55,656 bases of DNA from Gammaproteobacteria bacterium RIFCSPHIGHO2_12_FULL_38_11 (GTDB taxonomy: Bacteria; Pseudomonadota; Gammaproteobacteria; Coxiellales; Coxiellaceae): NCBI GenBank assembly GCA_001801515.1, contig MGXX01000059.1:1-55656 (forward strand), read 5' to 3'. Below, piece after piece: positions 26,209 to 34,472 of this stretch. Under the pieces are notes generated by a model. The model was not told where the DNA came from. It searched no databases and saw nothing but the letters and a program-made list of their open reading frames with translations. Numbering within the stretch: position 1 is the first letter of the stretch; every line of letters starts with the position of its first letter. A program made the position numbers and the translations under genes.

Positions 26209-28364
26209 AACAAATCATCCAAAACTACAAAACCGGCAAAGTCAGTTTAGAAGATGTACCTGTGCCCAGGTGTGGACGCAAATCTATTTTAGTACGTAAT
26301 TGTCATTCTTTAATTAGCATCGGCACAGAAAAAGCAACGATTGAATTAGGAAAAAAATCATTATTAGGCAAAGCCAGAGCACGCCCTGATTTAGTCAAAC
26401 GTGTGATTGAAAAAGCGAAAAATGAAGGCATTCTGAAAACATTTTCAGAAGCCATGGGTCGATTAGACACGCCCACACCACTGGGTTATAGCGCCGCAGG
26501 TATTGTCGTTGAAGCGGGTATTGAAGCCCATGGATTTGCGCCGGGTGACCGTGTTGCCTGCATCGGCCAAGGATTTGCATCGCATGCTGATTATATTTCC
26601 ATCCCCGTTAATCTTGCTGTGAAATTACCAGAGTCAGTTTCAACAGAGTTTGCTGCATTTTCTATGCTCGGTTGCATTGCGCTGCATGGCATTCGAATGG
26701 CAAATTTAACATTTGGCGTTTCAGTGGTTGTGATTGGCTTGGGGTTATTAGGTCAGCTCACCGTTCAATTATTAAAAGCCTATGGCTGTCGTGTTTTTGC
26801 ATTTGATATTAATGCAGAGAAAACAGCCTTAGCAGAAAAAAATGGCGCAGCTTTTGCAGATCATAATGCAGAATCATTTGAAAATAAAATTGCAGCGTGC
26901 ACAAAAAATGAAGGAGTTGATGCTGTTATTATTACTGCAGCAACACAGTCGAGTGAACCGGTGGACTTTGCTATTAATTTATTACGCCAAAAAGGCAAAA
27001 TGGTGGTTGTGGGTGTGGCGGATATTCACCCGAATCGCAATGAATTATGGTTAAAAGAAATAGAACTGGTGGTATCAAAAGCAGCGGGCCCCGGCTCATT
27101 AATGGAACCCTATGAAAAAGATGGCATTGATTACCCTATTGAATTAGCACGTTGGTCTGAAAATCGTAATTTACAAGAATTTGTACGATTAATTGAAAAT
27201 AAATTAATTGATTTGTCATCGCTTATCACACAAAAATATGCAATTAATGAAGCTGAAAATGTGTATGACGCATTTTTGCAAAATAAAATAAATAATCCCG
27301 TTGGTATGTTATTTGAATATCCCAATTCACTTGATATTCAACGTCGATTAACACTTAAATCAACAAGTAAAAAAAATAAAAGCAATATTAATATCAGCGT
27401 TGTTGGCGCAGGATTATATGGCAAAGCGATTTTTCTACCTGCATTGCAAAAAATGAAAAACGTGCATTTAAATACATTGGTCACTTCATCAGGTGTCAGC
27501 GCTAATCATAATGCAAAACGCTTTGGTTTTTCTGCTTGTGCTACGGATATTAACGAAGTTTTGAATGATGCTGAAACCGATGCATTGATTGCATTAACGC
27601 CGCATAGTCAACATGCTGATTTTATCATAAAGGCGATTGAAAATAACAAAGCATTATTAATCGAAAAACCATTATGTATTGATCAATCAGAATTAAATAA
27701 AATGATTGATGTTTATCATGCTGCATCAGAAAAACCAGTGATTATGATAGGCCATAATCGTCGTTATTCACCACATGCGTTGAAAATGCGCTTGTGGTTG
27801 GAAAAACGCATTAATCCCGCAGTGATGAGCCTTCGCGTAAATGCAGGAAAAATCCCTGCTGAACATTGGGTGCATTCGGATCAGCAAGGTCGTAGTAGAA
27901 TTGTGGGTGAGATGACGCATTTTATCGATTTAATGCAGTATTTATTAGATGAAAAACCAGCCAGTGTTTTTGCATTCAGAGTGTCTGGTGATGACAAATC
28001 TATTGTAAATAATGATAATTTAATTGCGACCATTCAGTTTAACCGTGGATCTGTTGCAACTTTAATTTATGCATCAGAAGGCAACAGGGCATTTAATCGC
28101 GAATACACCGAAATATTTTTTGATGAAAAAATAATTACCTCAAGCGATTTTAGAGTGTCAGAATTAATGGCGGCTAAGAAATCCGAAAAATTTAAAACAT
28201 CATCGCAAGCATTGGGGCATTCAGAAGAAATTGCCGCGTTTGTTCATTATGCATTAGGCGAAAAGAATAATTATTCATTTGAAAATGAATTTATCACGAT
28301 GCAAACGGCGTTTGCGATAGAAGAATCGTTGGCTTTAAAATCAGCTCAGAGCCCCGAGCGTTAG
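26205..28364 (+). CDS. Bi-domain oxidoreductase (MDR plus Gfo/Idh/MocA)
   Basis: A 719-residue natural fusion. Residues 1-~360 are a medium-chain zinc-type dehydrogenase (GIVVEAGIEAHGFAPGDRVACIGQ, Rossmann VVVIGLGLLGQL). Residues ~390-719 are a Gfo/Idh/MocA dehydrogenase (ISVVGAGLYGKAIFLPAL, LIEKPLCID with the EKP motif, VGEMTHFIDLMQYL). The same two-domain protein recurs in polysaccharide clusters of many bacteria, where it probably oxidises or reduces a nucleotide or lipid-linked sugar. The biochemical reaction is not established to my knowledge. ATGA overlap to the SDR gene and the location after wecB tie it to a UDP-HexNAc-derived sugar. Confidence 0.88.
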   Translation: MKQIIQNYKTGKVSLEDVPVPRCGRKSILVRNCHSLISIGTEKATIELGKKSLLGKARARPDLVKRVIEKAKNEGILKTFSEAMGRLDTPTPLGYSAAGIVVEAGIEAHGFAPGDRVACIGQGFASHADYISIPVNLAVKLPESVSTEFAAFSMLGCIALHGIRMANLTFGVSVVVIGLGLLGQLTVQLLKAYGCRVFAFDINAEKTALAEKNGAAFADHNAESFENKIAACTKNEGVDAVIITAATQSSEPVDFAINLLRQKGKMVVVGVADIHPNRNELWLKEIELVVSKAAGPGSLMEPYEKDGIDYPIELARWSENRNLQEFVRLIENKLIDLSSLITQKYAINEAENVYDAFLQNKINNPVGMLFEYPNSLDIQRRLTLKSTSKKNKSNINISVVGAGLYGKAIFLPALQKMKNVHLNTLVTSSGVSANHNAKRFGFSACATDINEVLNDAETDALIALTPHSQHADFIIKAIENNKALLIEKPLCIDQSELNKMIDVYHAASEKPVIMIGHNRRYSPHALKMRLWLEKRINPAVMSLRVNAGKIPAEHWVHSDQQGRSRIVGEMTHFIDLMQYLLDEKPASVFAFRVSGDDKSIVNNDNLIATIQFNRGSVATLIYASEGNRAFNREYTEIFFDEKIITSSDFRVSELMAAKKSEKFKTSSQALGHSEEIAAFVHYALGEKNNYSFENEFITMQTAFAIEESLALKSAQSPER

Positions 28365-28428
28365 CGAGTGGAAGCGATGAAGACAAAGCAACACTACGCG
28401 ATTAATTAGCTAATGGTATAGGTTCACT

Positions 28429-29667
28429 ATGAAACACATTCTACTCATCACCGACTCCTACCCGCCCGAAATCCGCTCCGCATCACATTTAATGCTGGAA
28501 TTAGCGGAAGAATTACATCATCGCGGCTATCGGGTAACTGTTGTAACGTGCTGGCCACAATATAATTTAGACCCTAATAATACGCAGCAATTTTTTGAAT
28601 CAATGGATGAAAACGGCATTCGGGTGATACGCATGAAGCATTTAGCGCATCACCAAGTGCATTTTATTATTCGCGGTATTGCACAATTAATTTTGCCTTA
28701 TTTATTTATTCGGAAAATAAAACAGTATGTTAAAACCAAAGTTCAATCTGTCATTGTTTATAGCCCACCCTTGCCATTATCATTTGTTGGCGTCTGGGCT
28801 AAAAGAAAATGGGGTGCTAAATTTATTTTAAATGTCCAAGATTTATTTCCACAAAATGCGGTTGATTTGGGCGTGTTAAAATGTATCTTAGCAATTAAAT
28901 TTTTTGAATGGATGGAGAAATATAGTTATAAAAAAGCCGATGTTGTGACAACGCATTCAATTGGTAATCAATCTTTACTTGCCAAAAAATATCCGGAAGT
29001 AAAAAATAAATGTGTTGTTTTGCATAATTGGGTGGATGTGGAAGCACACAAAACAGAATCGTTACAAAAAAATTATCGAGCATTATTTCAATTGCAAAAT
29101 AAATTTGTTGCCGTTTTTGCCGGTGTGATTGGCCCATCACAAAATTTAGATGTATTAATTGCTGCTGCTGAAAAAGTGCAGCATCTTTCTGATCTTTGTT
29201 TTTTAATTGTCGGTGATGGAACGGAAAAAAAGAAATTACAAGAAAGGGTTGTGAAAAAAAATTTAAAAAACGTTATTTTTAAGCCATTTATTAGCAGGGA
29301 TGATTATGGCTGTTTATTAAAATCGTGCGATATCGGTTTAGTTTCATTGAGCGCTAAAAATAAAACGCCTGTGGTGCCGGGAAAAATTTTAGGTTATATG
29401 GCAGCGGGTTTGCCGGTGGTTGCTTTTTTAAATAAAGAAAGTGATGGTCATGAAATTATTTCTAAATCGGGTTGTGGTTATTCAGTTGAATCAGACGATG
29501 TTTCAAAAATTATTGCCGTTATTGTTAAAGCTTATGAACATAAAGATCAATGTGCTGCGTTGGGTGCGTCAGGATTGGATTATGTGAAAAGACATTTTTC
29601 AAAGCAAACGTGCGTGGATGAGATGGTGTGTTTGATGACTTGTTTGAGTGATCGTACGGAATTTTAG
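28429..29667 (+). CDS. WbuB-like family 4 glycosyltransferase
   Basis: A 412-residue GT-B protein. It starts HILLITDSYPPEIRSASHLMLELAEEL and continues with VNVQDLFPQNAVDLG-like (NVQDLFPQNAVDLGVL), FAGVIGPSQNLDVLI, FLIVGDGTEKKKL and the PVVPGKILGYMAAGLPVVA stretch. This pattern belongs to the WbuB/WcaI set, which often transfers N-acetyl-fucosamine-type residues. It follows the HexNAc-modifying genes after a 64-base gap carrying a GC-rich stretch (28350-28375) resembling family 1 repeats. It is the last gene of the plus operon; a MITE-like element begins seven bases after its stop. Confidence 0.87.
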   Translation: MKHILLITDSYPPEIRSASHLMLELAEELHHRGYRVTVVTCWPQYNLDPNNTQQFFESMDENGIRVIRMKHLAHHQVHFIIRGIAQLILPYLFIRKIKQYVKTKVQSVIVYSPPLPLSFVGVWAKRKWGAKFILNVQDLFPQNAVDLGVLKCILAIKFFEWMEKYSYKKADVVTTHSIGNQSLLAKKYPEVKNKCVVLHNWVDVEAHKTESLQKNYRALFQLQNKFVAVFAGVIGPSQNLDVLIAAAEKVQHLSDLCFLIVGDGTEKKKLQERVVKKNLKNVIFKPFISRDDYGCLLKSCDIGLVSLSAKNKTPVVPGKILGYMAAGLPVVAFLNKESDGHEIISKSGCGYSVESDDVSKIIAVIVKAYEHKDQCAALGASGLDYVKRHFSKQTCVDEMVCLMTCLSDRTEF

Positions 29668-29673
29668 TTCAAA

Positions 29674-29824
29674 GCCAATGGAAGCGAGAGCGCAAACGAA
29701 CGCGAAACTTGCATGCACAGTGGTGCTGTATCTCATCAGGGCTTTGTTCGTACTTGTCCGATCATAAAAAAACGTTATTGAACGCGCAAGTTTCGCGTTC
29801 GCTTGCGCTCTCGCTTCCATTGGC
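29674..29824. mobile_element. MITE-like element with 39-bp terminal inverted repeats
   Basis: Left arm 29674-29712 and right arm 29786-29824 are exact inverted copies except one base (38 of 39). The 73-base centre has no coding frame of note. Size and structure fit a miniature inverted-repeat element. I see no convincing target-site duplication. The arms contain the GAAGCGAGAGCGC-like wording that also occurs in the family 1 repeats. Confidence 0.65.
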
Positions 29825-29864
29825 GCTATTTAAAAAATACTCATGATATGCATCTAGTCAAAAA

Positions 29865-30113
29865 CTATCTGTCCCATTCATTGCGCAACGCCTTTTGTAT
29901 TAACATTGAATCTCCACCAAAGTGCGGTGAATTTCTAAGCGATCCTGCTAATTCTAGTAGTTCAGCATTCATGATGTCATTAGATGCAGCTGTTTTGGTA
30001 GAAAATACGAGTAATACCTCAACCTGCCCTGTTGGAAAATTCTCAGGTAATGTAACATCGAAATGTATTTTATGGTTTTCTGGAATGGTGAGTATCTGTT
30101 TTAACGTTTCCAT
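29865..30113 (-). CDS. Small orphan antitoxin-like protein
   Basis: An 82-residue protein: METLKQILTIPENHKIHFDVTLPENFPTGQVEVLLVF, a beta-rich start, then LLELAGSLRNSPHFGGDSMLIQKALRNEWDR. The C-terminal GSL..SP.F.GD....Q...R.EWD pattern is like small antitoxins that pair with PIN-domain (VapC) toxins, where the toxin gene follows immediately. Here only a seven-codon frame follows before the MITE-like element begins, so no toxin is present. The family assignment is from memory of pattern and moderately uncertain. It may be a degraded toxin-antitoxin remnant. Confidence 0.5.
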   Translation of the reverse strand: METLKQILTIPENHKIHFDVTLPENFPTGQVEVLLVFSTKTAASNDIMNAELLELAGSLRNSPHFGGDSMLIQKALRNEWDR

Positions 30114-30219
30114 TTGTTTCTCAGGATTATTAAAAATGTGAACTTAAGTCTAAAATAACACATTTTTGATGCAAAGCAAGAGGTAAGGGAAGATTACCTT
30201 TAGCTGGTTAATAGTATGT

Positions 30220-30660
30220 TTATGTTTCTTGCTTCGTCGCTTCTATTTGTTGACGCTTGGGGTTCTGAGCTGATCTAAAAATATAAAACTTCGCCAACGC
30301 AAAATTAAACCACATAGAAATGGATGTGGCGATCACCAGTGGAATAATAAAATAATGTTTAAGCAGGGGATGTGATTTTGTTAGTAGCATAAAAACAGTG
30401 AAATTAATGGCCGCACCGATACTATTGACCATCGCGTACTTCATCCACTCAACGTGCGTTGCTTTTTTTTCAACCTTGAAGGTCAGTGTTCTATTGAAAA
30501 GCCAGGCAAATGTCATTGCGCATAAAATTGAAATAATTCTGCTTAAGGCAAAGTCTAATTTCAGATGCAGCACATAGAAAACACCAGTATCGATAATGAA
30601 ACTGCAACCGCCAGCGATTGCGAAAAAATAAAATTGTGAGTGAAAGAATTTTTTAATCAC
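30220..30660 (-). CDS. GtrA family membrane protein
   Basis: A 146-residue protein with four membrane segments: FYFFAIAGGCSFIIDTGVFYVL, ISILCAMTFAWLFNRTLTF, AMVNSIGAAINFTVFMLL and LVIATSISMWFNFALAKFYIF. The FAWLFNRTLTF and FNF...KFYIF elements are typical of GtrA-like proteins, which are thought to move undecaprenyl-phosphate-linked sugars across the inner membrane. The neighbouring DPM-like glycosyltransferase is a natural partner, as in gtrA-gtrB pairs. Start GTG overlaps the manC stop (GTGA). Confidence 0.85.
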   Translation of the reverse strand: MIKKFFHSQFYFFAIAGGCSFIIDTGVFYVLHLKLDFALSRIISILCAMTFAWLFNRTLTFKVEKKATHVEWMKYAMVNSIGAAINFTVFMLLTKSHPLLKHYFIIPLVIATSISMWFNFALAKFYIFRSAQNPKRQQIEATKQET

Positions 30661-32096
30661 GCAATGACTTCGCTGATTCTGCCGTAAATATCGTCAAATC
30701 GGACGATATCGTCTTCGCCAACATATTCACCTACTTGGACTTCAATTAATTCAAGTGGTGTTTTTTGAAGGTTGGTTAATCTGTGTTTGGTTTCTTTTGG
30801 AATAAAAGTAGATTCATTCTCATTGACTTGAAAAGACGCTTCACCACAAACAACTTCAGCAATGCCTTTAACAACAACCCAATGCTCCGAACGGTGGCAA
30901 TGCGATTGCAGTGATAATTTTCCACCGGGTTTGACGACAATATGCTTCACCTGAAACCGTTTTGATTTAATGACACTTTCATAGGTGCCCCATGGACGAT
31001 GTACTTTTAAATCATTGGCAACATAATCAGCGTAGCCTTTTGTTTTTAATAAATCGACAAGCACTTTAACCTCTTGAGTGTGGTTTTTATCAGCGATTAA
31101 GACGCTGTCTTTTGATGCCACTACAACTAGGTTATCAACGCCGACGGTTGCAAGCAATTTATCGTTTGAATGAAGGTAAGAATTTTTTGTATTATGTGAA
31201 AATGTATTCCCAATCGATACATTGCCATGCAAATCGGCTTCTGAATTTTTATAAATGGCGTTCCAATCGCCTAAATCAGACCAATCAGACTGTAACTCAA
31301 GCACAAAAGCAGAGTTTGTTTTTTCCATCACTGCAACATCCAGTGCAATATTAGGCATTTTGAAAAAATCATCGCGATTTAAATAATAGGTATTTTCACG
31401 TGATATTGCCTGTGTTGTTGCTGCAAAACTCAATTGCGCAATTATCGGTGCATGCAATGCTATTTCATTCAAAAGTGTTTCGGCGCTGAACAAAAACATA
31501 CCGCTATTCCAATAACAATTCGATTTTGAAATTAAAATTTTTGCATTTTCAATGCTGGGTTTTTCAAAAAAGGTTTTTACTTTAGCGGGAGTTGTTGCAG
31601 CATGTTCTGCTTGAATATAACCATAAGCAGTGGACGGTTCATTGGGCGTTATGCCAAATAAAAACAATTTATTTTCTATAGAAAAGTTCGCGGCAATATT
31701 GATAGATTCAGCAAATTTTTCCGTTGCTGTTATTTTGTGATCCGAAGGAAGTACCAACATCAATTCATTCTCTTCGTTTTTTAATGCTATGATGCGGGCA
31801 GCGCATGCAACAGCAGGTGCCGTATTGCGGCTGGCAGATTCAACAATTATGTCAACATTATTAATGTTTAATTCATGCAGTTGATCTAAACAAAGAAAAT
31901 AATTACTTTCATTAACCACTAAATAAATACGGTTCAAGTTTTGGATTTTTTTAACGCGTAAAAGTGTTTGTTGAAATAACGAACGCTGATTATCTAATTG
32001 CACAAATTGCTTTGGATAATTTGCGCGTGATAATGGCCATAACCGTGTGCCTGTGCCGCCAACTAAAATGACGGGATTAATTTTTATGTTTTCCAT
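30657..32096 (-). CDS. manC: Mannose-1-phosphate guanylyltransferase / mannose-6-phosphate isomerase
   Basis: 479 residues. The N-terminal pyrophosphorylase has VILVGGTGTRLWPLSRANYPKQF, VLPSDH, FFEKP and NSGMFLFSAETLL. The C-terminal cupin-type isomerase part has VHRPWGTYE, FQVKHIVVKPGGKLSLQSHCHRSEHWVVVKG and a STFIPKETKHRL. It makes GDP-mannose and can supply mannose-6-phosphate from fructose-6-phosphate, so it links with Pgi in this locus. I start at ATG 32096 with GAAGG upstream. It overlaps the end of the glycosyltransferase gene by 13 bases. No phosphomannomutase gene is seen. Confidence 0.93.
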   Translation of the reverse strand: MENIKINPVILVGGTGTRLWPLSRANYPKQFVQLDNQRSLFQQTLLRVKKIQNLNRIYLVVNESNYFLCLDQLHELNINNVDIIVESASRNTAPAVACAARIIALKNEENELMLVLPSDHKITATEKFAESINIAANFSIENKLFLFGITPNEPSTAYGYIQAEHAATTPAKVKTFFEKPSIENAKILISKSNCYWNSGMFLFSAETLLNEIALHAPIIAQLSFAATTQAISRENTYYLNRDDFFKMPNIALDVAVMEKTNSAFVLELQSDWSDLGDWNAIYKNSEADLHGNVSIGNTFSHNTKNSYLHSNDKLLATVGVDNLVVVASKDSVLIADKNHTQEVKVLVDLLKTKGYADYVANDLKVHRPWGTYESVIKSKRFQVKHIVVKPGGKLSLQSHCHRSEHWVVVKGIAEVVCGEASFQVNENESTFIPKETKHRLTNLQKTPLELIEVQVGEYVGEDDIVRFDDIYGRISEVIA

Positions 32097-33043
32097 GGTG
32101 CCTTCAATCCTAAATAAAAGAAACGTTTTATTTCGCGTCGTGCCTTGCAAACGCTGTCTAAGATAATGCCACAGGCTAAGCTGATGCAGGCAAGCAGCAT
32201 AATGCCCGTTGATAAAATGGCTGTTGGTAGACGTTGTACCAAACCCGTGTGTAAATAGTCAACTAGTACAGGTAGAAATAATGTAACAGATAATATCGCT
32301 AATACAATAAAAATCGAGCCAAAAAATAATAAAGGGCGAACTTCTTTTAATAATAAAATAATACGTAATAAAATTTTAAGCCCATCTTTATAGCTGTTTA
32401 ATTTGCTGGTGGAACCTTCAGGTCGCGCACCATAAAGTGTTGCCATTTCTGCTGTCGGTAAGCGTTGCTCGAGACTATGAATAGTGAATTCTGTTTCAAT
32501 ATCAAACCCACGTGAAGATGCTGGAAATGATTTAACAAAACGGCGTGAAAAAATGCGATATCCTGAAAATACATCATTAAATTGCTTTCCAAACAATCCT
32601 GAAATTAGGGTTGAAAAAAGCGCGTTACCGAATCGATGACCTAAACGATAAGTGGCATATTTATCATCAGATATTTCTTCAACGCGACTACCGATAACCA
32701 TATCTAAATTGTCATCAATAAGCTTGCTAATTAATTCAGGCGCCTTTTCTACATCATAAGTATCGTCACCATCTATTAACAAATAAATATCCGCCTCAAT
32801 ATCAGAAAACATTCTGCGAACTACATTGCCCTTGCCTTTATTTATTTCTTTTCGAACAATAGCACCATTTTGTTTTGCGATCGTAAAAGTGTTGTCGGTT
32901 GAGTTATTGTCGTAAACATAAATTATGCTGTCAGGTAATGTCTTTTTGAAATTATTAATAACACTTGCAATGGTAATGGCTTCATTGTGACAAGGAATGA
33001 GAACGGCAATATCTAAATTATGAATCATAGGTAAACTACGCAT
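32084..33043 (-). CDS. DPM-like family 2 glycosyltransferase with C-terminal membrane anchor (GtrB-like)
   Basis: From ATG 33043 the protein is 319 residues: IAVLIPCHNEAITI, VYDNNSTDNT, KGNVVRRMFSDIEADIYLLIDGDDTYD with a DGDD metal site, and DVFSGYRIFSRRF. This is the dolichyl-phosphate mannose synthase / GtrB pattern. Two hydrophobic segments near the C-terminus (LFFGSIFIVLAILSVTLFL and ILSTGIMLLACISLACGIIL) anchor it. It likely transfers a sugar to undecaprenyl phosphate, with GtrA downstream as flippase partner. The longer frame starting at 33157 crosses the divergent ugd promoter, so I reject it. Confidence 0.87.
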   Translation of the reverse strand: MRSLPMIHNLDIAVLIPCHNEAITIASVINNFKKTLPDSIIYVYDNNSTDNTFTIAKQNGAIVRKEINKGKGNVVRRMFSDIEADIYLLIDGDDTYDVEKAPELISKLIDDNLDMVIGSRVEEISDDKYATYRLGHRFGNALFSTLISGLFGKQFNDVFSGYRIFSRRFVKSFPASSRGFDIETEFTIHSLEQRLPTAEMATLYGARPEGSTSKLNSYKDGLKILLRIILLLKEVRPLLFFGSIFIVLAILSVTLFLPVLVDYLHTGLVQRLPTAILSTGIMLLACISLACGIILDSVCKARREIKRFFYLGLKAPWKT

Positions 33044-33093
33044 TTTCAAATGTGAGCATATTCTAACGCAAGTTGCTGTCACCGTCACCGTAG

Positions 33094-33123
33094 TTGTTCC
33101 GGGTATACTCCATGGTTTATAAT
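33094..33123 (+). promoter_or_regulatory. Predicted sigma70 promoter of ugd
   Basis: TTGTTC (33094-33099), an 18-base spacer and TATAAT (33118-33123), 26 bases before the ugd ATG. GGATGGG serves as ribosome site. It would drive the ugd-pgi-galU operon. Confidence 0.6.
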
Positions 33124-33149
33124 CCAGAGTTTTATCGGATGGGCGTCTT

Positions 33150-34472
33150 ATGAACATTACGATTTATGGTGCTGGTTATGTAGGTCTGGTTTCTGGCATT
33201 TGCTTTGCTGAGTTAGGGCATTCTGTCTGTTGCGTTGATATTGATGAAGATAAGATTGCGCGTTTAAAACAAGGTGAATTACCGATTTACGAAGAGAATC
33301 TGCTTCACTTGCTCAAGAAAAATGTTATGGCTAATCGTGTGTATTTTACCAGCGATTTTCAACAAGCCATCGATCATGCAACAGTGCAAATGATTGCTGT
33401 GGGCACGCCCTCAAAAGAGGATGGCTCGGCAGATTTGCGTTATGTAAAGGCAGTTGCAAAAAAAATTGGCGAACTGATGACGGAATATAAGTGCATTGTG
33501 AATAAATCAACGGTACCGGTTGGAACAGCGCAACAGGTTGAATTGACCATTTCGCAACAATTGAAAAATCGTCATGTTACGCTTTCTTTTGATGTTGCAT
33601 CAAATCCAGAATTTTTGCGCGAAGGACGTGCTGTGAAAGATTGCTTAAGTCCAGATCGAATTGTGCTAGGTGTTAAAACGGAAAAAGCACTACAATTAAT
33701 GCAAACTTTATATTTGCCGCTCACAGAAAAAAACCATCCGCTGTTGTCGATGGATATCGCTTCAGCAGAATTAACAAAATATGCAGCGAATGCCTTTTTA
33801 GCAACGAAAGTCAGTTTTATGAATGAAATTAGTCAAATTGCAGAACGTGTTGGCGCGTCAATTTTAGCAATAAAAAAAGGCATTGGCTCAGATTCGCGCA
33901 TTAATGAAAAATTTTTAAATGCAGGGTGTGGCTTTGGTGGATCTTGTTTTCCGAAAGATCTTTCGGCGCTTGAAAATACGGCAAAAACGCATGGATATGA
34001 TCCCATTATTTTAAATGCTGTTTTACGCACCAATGACCAGCAACAACAATTATTGTTTCATAAAATTGCTGATTATTTTAATCAAGAATTAAAAAATAAA
34101 GTCATCGCACTCTGGGGATTGTCTTTTAAGCCCAATACAGATGATGTGCGTAGTGCAACGAGTAGAGTATTAATGGAAGCATTGTGGGAAGCAGGTGCGC
34201 GTGTGCAAGCGTACGATCCCCTTGCGATGAACAATATTCGCCAACTATATACAACACAATCTGCGTTAATTTTATGCGACAATGCCAATGCTGTATTGGA
34301 AAATGCAGATGTCCTGGTTGTTGTGACAGAGTGGGATGATTTTAAAACACCTGATTTTATAAAAATTAAATCGACATTAAAGCACCCTGTTATTTTTGAT
34401 GGCCGCAATATGTATGATGGAAAGGCAGTACGGGAAATGGGATTAAATTATTTTGGGATTGGATGTTCATGA
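33150..34472 (+). CDS. ugd: UDP-glucose 6-dehydrogenase
   Basis: A 440-residue protein with NAD-binding IYGAGYVG (5-12), VDIDEDKI, VGTPSKEDGSADL, NKSTVPVGT, SNPEFLREG and the active-site cysteine in GCGFGGSCFPKDL. The C-terminal UDP-binding domain has LWGLSFKPNTDDVRSA. It oxidises UDP-glucose twice to UDP-glucuronate, a precursor for uronic acids or pentoses. The substrate comes from GalU two genes downstream, and the AsnB-like amidotransferase could modify a uronic acid. ATGA overlap to pgi. Confidence 0.95.
   Translation: MNITIYGAGYVGLVSGICFAELGHSVCCVDIDEDKIARLKQGELPIYEENLLHLLKKNVMANRVYFTSDFQQAIDHATVQMIAVGTPSKEDGSADLRYVKAVAKKIGELMTEYKCIVNKSTVPVGTAQQVELTISQQLKNRHVTLSFDVASNPEFLREGRAVKDCLSPDRIVLGVKTEKALQLMQTLYLPLTEKNHPLLSMDIASAELTKYAANAFLATKVSFMNEISQIAERVGASILAIKKGIGSDSRINEKFLNAGCGFGGSCFPKDLSALENTAKTHGYDPIILNAVLRTNDQQQQLLFHKIADYFNQELKNKVIALWGLSFKPNTDDVRSATSRVLMEALWEAGARVQAYDPLAMNNIRQLYTTQSALILCDNANAVLENADVLVVVTEWDDFKTPDFIKIKSTLKHPVIFDGRNMYDGKAVREMGLNYFGIGCS

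Noticed and set aside
28345..28395. Another GC-rich copy of the family 1 hairpin repeat after the bi-domain oxidoreductase gene
   Set aside because: It shares words such as GAGCGTTAGCGAG with R3 but the arms do not pair and the ACGC/GCGT ends are missing, so membership is not supported.
29599..29820. A 73-codon minus-strand frame crossing the MITE-like element
   Set aside because: It is composed of the inverted-repeat sequence and antisense of the glycosyltransferase gene, with no ribosome site or known domain.
29803..30141. A 112-codon plus-strand frame opposite the antitoxin-like gene
   Set aside because: The minus strand encodes a protein with antitoxin-like pattern; the plus frame is cysteine/serine-rich shadow sequence starting in the MITE arm.
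33043..33157. Upstream extension of the DPM-like glycosyltransferase to 33157
   Set aside because: The extra 38 codons lie over the ugd promoter and have no similarity to the family; ATG 33043 gives the normal N-terminus.
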